Positions 24,715 to 31,806 of a DNA stretch of 64,000 nucleotides are shown piece by piece (within the stretch, counting starts at the first letter, position 1; each line of letters opens with the position of its first letter). The stretch is taken from contig JAFZMQ010000007.1 in assembly GCA_017551095.1 (NCBI GenBank), positions 1 through 64,000 of the forward strand. Reading direction: 5' to 3'. A program made the translations under genes and the position numbers. Origin of the DNA: Clostridia bacterium. GTDB taxonomy: Bacteria > Bacillota > Clostridia > UBA1381. The notes beneath the pieces were generated by a model. The model worked only from the letters and a program-made list of their open reading frames with translations, did not search any database and was not told where the DNA came from.

Positions 24715-26994
24715 TTACTGAATTTGTCTTCTTCCAAAGCCCATACCTTCGCTACTTTGCGTTCCTATAATGGTACTTTGCTCTGTTATCTCTGTTTCAT
24801 ATGTTTCATTTCCGATTATTACAGAATATTTTTCACCGGTTTTAATACTCTTTGAAGCAATCAAAACCGCTTTATAACTTCCATTCGGAGTATATTCATA
24901 TACTACATTTCCTTTTGAGTCGGAAACTATAATCTTATCGCCTGATGTGTGTGTTTTTTCGCAGTATACCGTAACAGTATTCTGTGTAAGCCCGAGATTT
25001 GTCCCGCTCCCGTTTCCTGCGGCAAATATAAGATTTGCATTTTCGCTTATTTTTGCCGTTCCGTCAGGATCTACAATTGCAAATGCACCGGAAAATGTGC
25101 CGTTTGGATTAGTTGCTTTTATTGTTCCGCCGTTTATTTCCAGGCTTCCGTTTGCATCTAAGCAGTCATTAACTGCACAAAGTTCCAAATTACCGCCGTT
25201 TATTACAAGGCAAGTTTTCATATTGCCTCTGTTACTTCCTGTAACGCCTTCGGGCATTACACCTTCTTCCATTCTTTCAGGCGGTGTAAATTCGCCGTTT
25301 TGTGACATTTGGGGCGGTGTAAAATCGCCATTTTGGTGCATTTCGGGAGGAGCAAAATTGCCATTTTGGTGCATTTCGGGAGGAGCAAATTCTCCATCAG
25401 GCATCTGGGGCGGTTGCATGCCTGCCTGTCTTCCGTCTGTGCCTCTTTGCATTTTTTCGTCTTGTTTTCTCATTCCCCTGCCGTTTTCCTGCATTTGTCT
25501 GTCATTAGGAACGCCATTTCCTCCTTCAAATCCTTCGGGCATTGTGCGGTTTCCGTTTTCGCCTTTTGCACCAAAATCCCCGCCCGGCATTTTATTGCCA
25601 CTGTTTCCGCCCGTTGCATTTAAAGCGTCGTCAGATGAGATAACCTTTATATCACCGTTATTTATTGTTAAGACATTCTTGCTCTCGATACCTTCGGTGG
25701 ATTTTGTTATGTCAATAATGGTATCTTCACCATTTACAGTAAGGTTTCCGTGAGCTGATATCCCTTTTTCATATTTGGAGCTGATAGTGAATTTACCGCC
25801 ATTGATTTCAATTTCATCCTCACAATGAATTGCGTGGGAAGCGGAATTTATATTTATTTCGCCGCCTGAAATAGTCATAAGCCATTCAGCATTTATACCC
25901 TTTGTTGATTTTTCAAATTCCACATCAGTTGATCCTGCCGTTTCAATCGGCTTACCGTTAGTTTCTATGTTGACCGTTCCGTCCTCTATATTAACAATGG
26001 ATTCGCAGTCAATTCCGTCGCCTACGGCAGTTATGTTAACTGTTCCGCCTGTCATTTTTAAAGTGTCGTTTACATGAATACCGTCAGATTCAGCGTCTAT
26101 CGTAATCGTGCCGTTTTCAATATTCAAATTATCCGATGCCTTTATTCCGTGTCCTGCCTTTGAGTCTATGACAAGTTCACCTTCGCCTTTGATTTCAAGG
26201 TTATCCTTTGAGTAGATAGCACCGTCTTCCGAATTTTCGGCAACAAGATAATTTTTTGTACCCTTAGTGAGCGTTATATATGCTTTATCTGCGTTTTCAA
26301 CATAAATACAAGGGTTTTCACTTGAAGTGATTTTTGCCCCGCTTAAACGGAGTTTCACTTTTTCGTCTGCGGATATTATGATATTTCCGTCTGTAAGCGT
26401 TCCTGTTACGGTAAAATCTCCGCCTTTTGTAATTTTAATCTGGTTATCGCTAATTTCAACGCCTTCGCCTTCATAAGTCATATTTGTCAGGTTTATTGAG
26501 CCGACATTTTTTTTCCACGAATCATCTTCGCTACTATCTGAGGTAATAATAACTTTTTGATTATCTGCATCCCAGTCCACATTAAGTCCGAAGCTTTCAG
26601 AAATTGCACGGGCAGGGACTAATGTTCTGCCTGACACAATTTGTGCAGGAACTTCCAATGTAACGGTTTCTATGACCGAATTACCTTCATCATCTGTTTT
26701 ACCCTTATCAATCTGCAAATCGGCAGAATTGATTGAAAGCGTCACCGTTTTTGAATTTTTCCGCGCTGATACTGTTTGCGTATCAGAGTTCCACTTTACC
26801 GACGCACCCAGTTCTTCAAAAATTTTTCGTAATGGTACCATAGTTCGTCCGTCAATAATTTCAGGATTAACATCAAATTCTATTTTCTTTCCGTCAATTT
26901 CGACCGTAATTTCGTCAGCAGATACAGATTGTGTACCGATAATCAAGGTTAATACAAGACCTAAACACAAAATTATAGATAATAATTTTTTCAT
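24715..26994 (-). CDS. Secreted Cthe_2159-like beta-helix protein with copper-amine-oxidase-like N-terminal domain
   Basis: The protein has a signal peptide ending near VSADE, then a copper amine oxidase N-terminal-like wall domain (about 30-160; DGRTMVPLRKIFEELG and SGRTLVPARAISESFG). A long right-handed beta-helix follows, like the carbohydrate-binding protein Cthe_2159 (DUF4353), seen as repeated GxxNI and INGGxI turns (about 170-450 and 610-690). A low-complexity Met/Pro/Gly/Gln region, with an 11-residue repeat related to FAPPEMHQNG, interrupts it. Cthe_2159 binds acidic polysaccharides. The start could be 26994 or 27006; 26994 gives the cleanest signal peptide. Confidence 0.78.
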   Translation of the reverse strand: MKKLLSIILCLGLVLTLIIGTQSVSADEITVEIDGKKIEFDVNPEIIDGRTMVPLRKIFEELGASVKWNSDTQTVSARKNSKTVTLSINSADLQIDKGKTDDEGNSVIETVTLEVPAQIVSGRTLVPARAISESFGLNVDWDADNQKVIITSDSSEDDSWKKNVGSINLTNMTYEGEGVEISDNQIKITKGGDFTVTGTLTDGNIIISADEKVKLRLSGAKITSSENPCIYVENADKAYITLTKGTKNYLVAENSEDGAIYSKDNLEIKGEGELVIDSKAGHGIKASDNLNIENGTITIDAESDGIHVNDTLKMTGGTVNITAVGDGIDCESIVNIEDGTVNIETNGKPIETAGSTDVEFEKSTKGINAEWLMTISGGEININSASHAIHCEDEIEINGGKFTISSKYEKGISAHGNLTVNGEDTIIDITKSTEGIESKNVLTINNGDIKVISSDDALNATGGNSGNKMPGGDFGAKGENGNRTMPEGFEGGNGVPNDRQMQENGRGMRKQDEKMQRGTDGRQAGMQPPQMPDGEFAPPEMHQNGNFAPPEMHQNGDFTPPQMSQNGEFTPPERMEEGVMPEGVTGSNRGNMKTCLVINGGNLELCAVNDCLDANGSLEINGGTIKATNPNGTFSGAFAIVDPDGTAKISENANLIFAAGNGSGTNLGLTQNTVTVYCEKTHTSGDKIIVSDSKGNVVYEYTPNGSYKAVLIASKSIKTGEKYSVIIGNETYETEITEQSTIIGTQSSEGMGFGRRQIQ
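25284..25390 (-). repeat. 33-bp tandem repeat within the beta-helix protein gene
   Basis: About three and a half in-frame copies of a 33-bp unit encode the 11-residue repeat FAPPEMHQNGD and variants. The middle copies are almost identical, so copy number may vary. Confidence 0.8.
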
Positions 26995-27046
26995 ATCAAT
27001 TTCCATAGCCTTTCTGCCCACAAAAAGTAATTAAAAACGATGTTCT

Positions 27047-27159
27047 GCCTTATCTGTGGGCTGATAAGGCGTATAATGGAATTATGCACATCGCCGTTTT
27101 GCCAAAGGCAAAATATCGGCAGTGCATTTAATATAATTAACGTGATTTTTCACGTTAAT
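27047..27159. other. Three consecutive hairpins between the DUF4956 and beta-helix genes
   Basis: The gap holds three inverted repeats: GCCTTATC/GATAAGGC (27047-27070), a 42-base imperfect stem bounded by TGCAC and GTGCA (27085-27126) and ATTAACGTG/CACGTTAAT (27136-27159). None has a clear T tract. They could attenuate or process the operon transcript, or be a mobile repeat. Confidence 0.6.
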
Positions 27160-27167
27160 CCTCCTTT

Positions 27168-27845
27168 TCATTTTGGTGCTGATACGGCAAGGATAATATT
27201 AAGGTTTCCATTTCTGCACCGCAGTTCATTTATAAATTCCTGCTCGTTCTCATCGTTTTGCATAACTACATTATAGCAAAGCTCAAAGAGTGAACCTAAA
27301 TCAGTTGTTTTAATTTTTGTAAGTTTGTAGCTTTTCGTATACTTTTTAAGTATTTCATCAAAAGCACCCTCAAAATTAAGGTTTTCGGGAATTGTGATTT
27401 TCAGTGTTTTTTGAATATCCTTTTTCTCAAAAAATTTGTATTTTTCCGAAATAAGCATTATTACGCATAGCAAAATTACAAAAACCGCACCGTATCCGTA
27501 AAGTCCTACACCGCAGGCAAGTCCTGCTGCAATATCAAAGAAGATAAATCCAATGTCTTTGGGGTCTCCCGGTGCACTTCTGAAACGGATAATGGATAGT
27601 GTCCCCGCTAAACTGAACGCTCTTGCAATATTACTTCCGACAAACAGAATTATTACCGAAAGTATTACAGGCAGCATCATAAGCGTAACAGCCATATTTC
27701 TTTGATAGTTTTCCTCTTGTGTTTTATAATAGGTGAAGCCTATTATTATACCGAAAATTACCGCAATAATCATTGTGATGATTGCTGAACCGATTGTCAT
27801 ATCCTGCGATACATTTGTCAAAATATTGTTAAATAAATTATCCAT
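27168..27845 (-). CDS. DUF4956 membrane protein
   Basis: A 225-residue protein with four hydrophobic segments in the first 145 residues and the family signature SLIR-like block GTLSIIRFRSAPGDPKDIGFIF, given here in part as RFRSAPGDPKDIGF, then a soluble C-terminal domain. DUF4956 proteins are frequently encoded next to VTC-domain proteins, as here (one base apart). Their function is not established; a role in the membrane complex with the VTC protein is inference. Confidence 0.82.
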   Translation of the reverse strand: MDNLFNNILTNVSQDMTIGSAIITMIIAVIFGIIIGFTYYKTQEENYQRNMAVTLMMLPVILSVIILFVGSNIARAFSLAGTLSIIRFRSAPGDPKDIGFIFFDIAAGLACGVGLYGYGAVFVILLCVIMLISEKYKFFEKKDIQKTLKITIPENLNFEGAFDEILKKYTKSYKLTKIKTTDLGSLFELCYNVVMQNDENEQEFINELRCRNGNLNIILAVSAPK

Positions 27846-27846
27846 A

Positions 27847-28575
27847 TCAAACTACCTCTTTATATTCATAATTTACCGTTTGTTTAAACTCGGTACCGTA
27901 TTTGGAAAAAGTCACTCTTTTTATGTCAAGCTCTGTAAGCATTTTGGTAAGCCATAGCGGTTTTGCGAGTGATGTTTTGATTTCCATAAGATAAACGCCG
28001 TGAGGCAAAAGCTTTTCCCCATAGTCGCCGTGCTCCAAAGCCAAATCATATCTTCTTGAACGGATATTCATATCAAATGAGATTCTTAAATCCGCATTGT
28101 CCTTTTCAAAGTATGCAATTCTGTCGTATGCCAAATAAAGTTTCGGCGACAAATCATAAACTTTTAAAAAATATTCGAGCTCGGAGAGTACCTGTTTGTT
28201 CATATACTCCTTAAACTCCGGCGATTTTCCCGTTTCGGCAAAATCATATGCCTCAGATAGAGTAAGTGCTGTTCTGCGTTTATTTACAATACCCTTAAAT
28301 TTTTTCTTGATTTCAAGGAATACCTTTGAATTTGCATTTGGAACTCCGTATGAGCGAAGTCTTAGCTTCTCTTTATATTCCGGTTTTGTAAGCGATGTTC
28401 TTATAAGATAATCATCAGGTGTGTCAAAATATATATTTGAAATCGTATACGGAGTGTGGTTTAAATTATGTGAATCGATTACCATATGCTCATCCATAAC
28501 CTTTATTACACGCTCAAATGTTTTCTTGTCAAGCAAATATTTGTGCTCATATCTGTTAAAAACTTCTATTGCCAT
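27847..28575 (-). CDS. VTC-domain protein, polyphosphate polymerase-like
   Basis: The 242-residue protein is a VTC tunnel domain of the CYTH/TTM superfamily. NRYEHKYLL carries the first basic and acidic tunnel residues, YFDTPDD, EKLRLRSYG, EIKKKFKG and the final LMEIK follow the family order. In yeast, Vtc4 makes polyphosphate from ATP; bacterial members are annotated as polyphosphate polymerase-like, unproven here. It is the first gene of the operon that continues with DUF4956 and the beta-helix protein. Confidence 0.85.
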   Translation of the reverse strand: MAIEVFNRYEHKYLLDKKTFERVIKVMDEHMVIDSHNLNHTPYTISNIYFDTPDDYLIRTSLTKPEYKEKLRLRSYGVPNANSKVFLEIKKKFKGIVNKRRTALTLSEAYDFAETGKSPEFKEYMNKQVLSELEYFLKVYDLSPKLYLAYDRIAYFEKDNADLRISFDMNIRSRRYDLALEHGDYGEKLLPHGVYLMEIKTSLAKPLWLTKMLTELDIKRVTFSKYGTEFKQTVNYEYKEVV

Positions 28576-28603
28576 TTTGTTCGCCTCCCTGTCTTATGAT
28601 GCC

Positions 28604-28635
28604 ATTTTAATGCCGCAAAGTTAAAAGAAGGTTAA
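28604..28635 (-). promoter_or_regulatory. Twin TTAAC box and -10 element upstream of the VTC gene
   Basis: On the minus strand TTAACCTTCTTTTAACTTT (direct repeat, 11-bp period) is followed after ten bases by TAAAAT, with no -35 box at the usual place. The same layout occurs before the MBL lipoprotein gene at 29574-29605. Such helical-phase repeats are typical binding sites of OmpR-family regulators. Confidence 0.65.
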
Positions 28636-28649
28636 TTTTAGAAAAAAAA

Positions 28650-29519
28650 TTATTGATTTATTAAAATTTTTTTACCGTCGGATAAAACCGATACATTACC
28701 GTCCTTTGTGCTGTAAATTTCGGATTTTTGCATTTTTAAAACCGATATGGTTTTATCGGAAGCAGGATTTTTTTCGCTGTCGGTAATAACTGCATACTTG
28801 GGTTTTACCGCACTAATAAATTCTTCTGTTTTTCCGTTATATCTTCCGTGATGCGGAACCTTTAAAAAGTCAAACTGCCTATCAAATTCCGATAAAACTT
28901 CGGATAATCTTTCTTTTTCGGCATCACCTGCGAATAAAAATGTGTTTTCTCCGTGCGTTACCGAAATAACAAGCGAATAATCGTTATCGCCCTCTTTATA
29001 AATCTGCTTTTTGGGAGCAGAAACCTCAAACAAAACATCATCAAGAACAAAAGATATGTCCTCTGTAAGTCTTGTAACGGTCAGGTTTTTCTCGTCAACG
29101 GTTTTTATAAATTCTTTGTATTCATCACTTATACCTTCATAATCAGGGACGACAATGTTTTTTGCCGTTATATTTTCCATAACCTCCGGAAATCCGCCTA
29201 CATGGTCTTTATCATAATGAGTTATGAAAATATAATCTACATCTGTAATATTGTTTTCCTCCAAAAATTCCGATATTTCATCACCATCGTCCTTTTCGCC
29301 CAAATCAATTATGACGTTATGGTTTTGCGTCTTTGCTATAATCGCGTCTGCTTGACCTGCTTTCATAACGGTAAAAGCGAACTGCCCTGTAACTTCCGGC
29401 AAAGATGTGTTTGTTCCACTATTTTGACATCCGCACAATAAAGAAAGTATCAAAATCAGAGCATATGCAATAGTTTTTTTAAATAGTTTCACGATTCTAT
29501 CAACTATAAGAACTCTCAT
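28650..29519 (-). CDS. ComEC-like metallo-beta-lactamase-fold lipoprotein
   Basis: The 289-residue protein has a signal segment ending LLCGC, a lipobox, and then an MBL domain related to the ComEC/Rec2 C-terminal domain. THYDKDHVGG is the metal motif, HGENTFLFAGDAE supplies a further ligand and VPHHGRY the late His pair. Stand-alone members are secreted hydrolases, possibly nucleases; the substrate is unknown. It is next to the VTC operon and shares its promoter motif, which suggests common control. Confidence 0.83.
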   Translation of the reverse strand: MRVLIVDRIVKLFKKTIAYALILILSLLCGCQNSGTNTSLPEVTGQFAFTVMKAGQADAIIAKTQNHNVIIDLGEKDDGDEISEFLEENNITDVDYIFITHYDKDHVGGFPEVMENITAKNIVVPDYEGISDEYKEFIKTVDEKNLTVTRLTEDISFVLDDVLFEVSAPKKQIYKEGDNDYSLVISVTHGENTFLFAGDAEKERLSEVLSEFDRQFDFLKVPHHGRYNGKTEEFISAVKPKYAVITDSEKNPASDKTISVLKMQKSEIYSTKDGNVSVLSDGKKILINQ

Positions 29520-29573
29520 TTTATCACCTTATTTCTCCTCCCACTTTTCTACTCTTTCTCTCAATTTAATCTG

Positions 29574-29605
29574 ATTATAAATACCGGAAGTTAAAATAAG
29601 GTTAA
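29574..29605 (-). promoter_or_regulatory. Twin TTAAC box and TATAAT upstream of the MBL lipoprotein gene
   Basis: On the minus strand TTAACCTTATTTTAACTT is followed after ten bases by TATAAT. Of these 18 bases, 17 match the VTC copy, and the spacing to the -10 box is the same. Confidence 0.7.
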
Positions 29606-29668
29606 AAAAACAAAAAAATATATAAAGCTGTTTTGTAATCAATTTCCATGCAGTAAATAAATAAACAA

Positions 29669-29705
29669 AAAAATGTAGTAACCTGTGAAAGTTGCTACAT
29701 TTTTT
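29669..29705. terminator. Hairpin terminator upstream of glnA
   Basis: AAAAATGTAG-T-AAC pairs with GTTGCTACATTTTT around the loop CTGTGAAA. It separates the divergent regions of the MBL gene and glnA; which transcript it ends is unclear. Confidence 0.55.
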
Positions 29706-29757
29706 ATATCATTTGCATACATAACCTATTTTTCAATTTCAAGCCAAAGAGTTTTTA

Positions 29758-29786
29758 TTGACTTTATTGCGGCGAGGTGGTAAAAT
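29758..29786 (+). promoter_or_regulatory. Promoter of glnA
   Basis: TTGACT and TAAAAT separated by 17 bases, 30 bases before the ATG at 29817. Confidence 0.65.
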
Positions 29787-29816
29787 TATTCAAAAAACAA
29801 AAGGGTGTGTGATTTT

Positions 29817-31028
29817 ATGTATAGTAAGGAAGATGTTTTAGAATATATAGAATCGGAAGATGTAAAGTTTATAAAACTTGCGTTTTGCGATGTTTTTGGC
29901 AGACAGAAAAATATATCTATTCTTTCAACAGAGCTTAACAGGGCATTTGAATACGGAATTTCCTTTGACGCATCTGCAATTAGTGGATTTAGTGATGAGG
30001 CAAAATCCGACCTGTTTCTTTTTCCCGACCCGTCAACAATTGAAGTGTTGCCGTGGCGACCTATGCAAGGGAAGGTTGTGAGAATGATATGCGACATAAA
30101 AAATCCAGACGGAACACCTTTTGAGGCAGATACAAGAAATATTTTGAAAAATGCCGTAAGCTTTGCAAAGAAAAACGGCATAGAGCTATCTATGGGCTCG
30201 GAATTTGAGTTCTATCTTTTCAAAACAGACGATGACGGAAACCCGACAGAAGAGCCCTTTGACAATGCAGGATACTTTGATATTGCACCCTTTGACCGCG
30301 GTGAGAATGTTCGCCGTGAGATTTGCCTTACCCTTGAAAATATGGACATATATCCCGAAAGCTCACACCATGAGGAAGGCCCGGGGCAAAATGAGATAGA
30401 TTTCAAGCACTCCGACCCGTTATCAAGTGCAGATAATGCCATTACATTCAAATCTGTTACACAGACAATAGCTGCAAAAAACGGGCTTTATGCAAGTTTT
30501 ATGCCAAAGCCTGTAAAAAATTCGAGCGGAAACGGTATGCATATAAATATTTCACTTACCGATAAGTCAAAGCAGGACAGCTTTATAGCAGGTATTTTGG
30601 AAAATATTGCAGGGATTACTGCATTTTTGAATCCGATAGAACAATCGTATGTGAGGCTTGGCGAGAAAAAAGCACCGTTTTACATAACATGGGCGGAGGG
30701 TAACCGCTCACAGCTTATAAGAATTCCTGCGGAAAGCGGAGAAAGAAGCCGTTTTGAGCTCCGCTCACCTGACCCTATGGCAAATCCCTATCTTGTATAT
30801 GCACTTTTAATATATGCAGGAGCAGAGGGCGTTATAAATAAAAGAGAACTCTGTGAACCTTGCAATATCAACCTTTATAGTGCAGATAAAGAGAAAACAG
30901 AAAATTTACCGTCCTTACCAAAAACATTTGATGAGGCTATTTCTCTTGCAAAAGATAGCGAGATAGTTAAAAAATATATGCCGGATAGCATTTTGGAGGC
31001 ATTTAAAAAGAATAATAAATCGGAGTGA
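29817..31028 (+). CDS. glnA: Type I glutamine synthetase
   Basis: GlnA makes glutamine from glutamate, ammonia and ATP. The 404-residue chain has the N-terminal beta-grasp part with CDVFGRQKNI, the metal-site SEFEFYLF, GPGQNEIDFKHSDPL, NGMHINISL with the metal His, and the ATP/phosphate segment NRSQLIRIPA. It is about 40 residues shorter than typical GlnA. The adenylylation tyrosine region is not clearly present. I chose the ATG at 29817, nine bases after AAGGGTG, over the GTG inside that site. It is followed by an ANTAR regulator that begins five bases after its stop. Confidence 0.88.
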   Translation: MYSKEDVLEYIESEDVKFIKLAFCDVFGRQKNISILSTELNRAFEYGISFDASAISGFSDEAKSDLFLFPDPSTIEVLPWRPMQGKVVRMICDIKNPDGTPFEADTRNILKNAVSFAKKNGIELSMGSEFEFYLFKTDDDGNPTEEPFDNAGYFDIAPFDRGENVRREICLTLENMDIYPESSHHEEGPGQNEIDFKHSDPLSSADNAITFKSVTQTIAAKNGLYASFMPKPVKNSSGNGMHINISLTDKSKQDSFIAGILENIAGITAFLNPIEQSYVRLGEKKAPFYITWAEGNRSQLIRIPAESGERSRFELRSPDPMANPYLVYALLIYAGAEGVINKRELCEPCNINLYSADKEKTENLPSLPKTFDEAISLAKDSEIVKKYMPDSILEAFKKNNKSE

Positions 31029-31033
31029 GAGTT

Positions 31034-31627
31034 ATGCTTTTTGACAGAGAAGAATTAAGCATACTCGTTGTTTCAGCGTCTGATAAGGTTTTTGAAATAC
31101 TTACCGATTTGACTAAGGACCGATTTCATTCCGATATACACCATGCGTCAAGCGTTAGCGAAGCAAAGCGAATGATGCTTTTGCGGGATTTCGATATTGT
31201 GGTCATAAACGCACCGCTGAAAGATGAATCTGGAATAGATTTTGCGGCAAATATATCAACTGACAATTCCGCGGGTGTGCTGATTCTTATAAACAATGAA
31301 TATTACGAACAGGTTTTGGACAAGGTTATGGAATACGGAGTTTTGACGGTGTCAAAGCCCCTTTCCCGTCAAGTCTTGTACGAATCCCTTAATTTGCTTG
31401 TCGCAACAAGTTCCCGCATTAAAAAGGTGGAAAAGAAAAACGAAAAGCTAACGGCAAAGATGGCTGAACTGCGAATCGTGAATCGTGCAAAATGGGTTTT
31501 GATAGAAAATCTTGGACTTTCGGAGGAGGAAGCACACAGGATTATCGAAAAACAGGCTATGGATGAGCGTCAGTCAAAGTGTGAGGTTTCGGAGACTATA
31601 ATCCGTACATATGGCACAGAAAAATGA
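31034..31627 (+). CDS. ANTAR-domain antitermination regulator with a degenerate receiver
   Basis: The 198-residue protein has a receiver-like domain (about 8-120), a short coiled coil with KKVEKKNEKL, and a C-terminal three-helix ANTAR domain (IVNRAKWVLIENLGLSEEEAHR). ANTAR proteins bind paired hairpins in leader RNA and prevent termination. The usual phosphorylated Asp is Asn59 (VVINAP), and the acidic N-terminal pair is missing, so it should not need phosphorylation, like AmiR. The best candidate target is the terminator before glnN, directly downstream. GGAG lies eight bases before the ATG. Confidence 0.85.
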   Translation: MLFDREELSILVVSASDKVFEILTDLTKDRFHSDIHHASSVSEAKRMMLLRDFDIVVINAPLKDESGIDFAANISTDNSAGVLILINNEYYEQVLDKVMEYGVLTVSKPLSRQVLYESLNLLVATSSRIKKVEKKNEKLTAKMAELRIVNRAKWVLIENLGLSEEEAHRIIEKQAMDERQSKCEVSETIIRTYGTEK

Positions 31628-31692
31628 GATTTTTTGTGCTATTTCGACAGAAAAAAATGTAAAATTATTTTCAATTTGTCATTTTTAACATA

Positions 31693-31721
31693 TTGACATT
31701 TGATTTTTTTGGTGATATCAT
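31693..31721 (+). promoter_or_regulatory. Promoter of glnN
   Basis: TTGACA and TATCAT with 17-base spacing. Transcription should start near 31728, just before the leader terminator. Confidence 0.7.
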
Positions 31722-31730
31722 ATGCGTGTA

Positions 31731-31777
31731 AGGCAATGAGGCCTCGAATGAAAATTCGGTCTCATTGTCTTTTTTTG
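31731..31777 (+). terminator. Leader terminator of glnN, candidate ANTAR target
   Basis: A strong hairpin, GGCAATGAG pairing with CTCATTGTC and an inner CGAAT-GAAA-ATTCG, followed by seven T. It lies between the promoter and the gene, 30 bases before the ATG, so it would stop glnN unless antitermination occurs. A pair of typical ANTAR hexaloop hairpins is not evident. Confidence 0.75.
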
Positions 31778-31806
31778 TTTTAATTCACAAAAAGGAGAGA
31801 TGATTT

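Noticed and set aside
25284-25390. Short regular repeats suggesting a CRISPR array
   Set aside because: The units are directly adjacent with no spacers, in frame within a coding gene.
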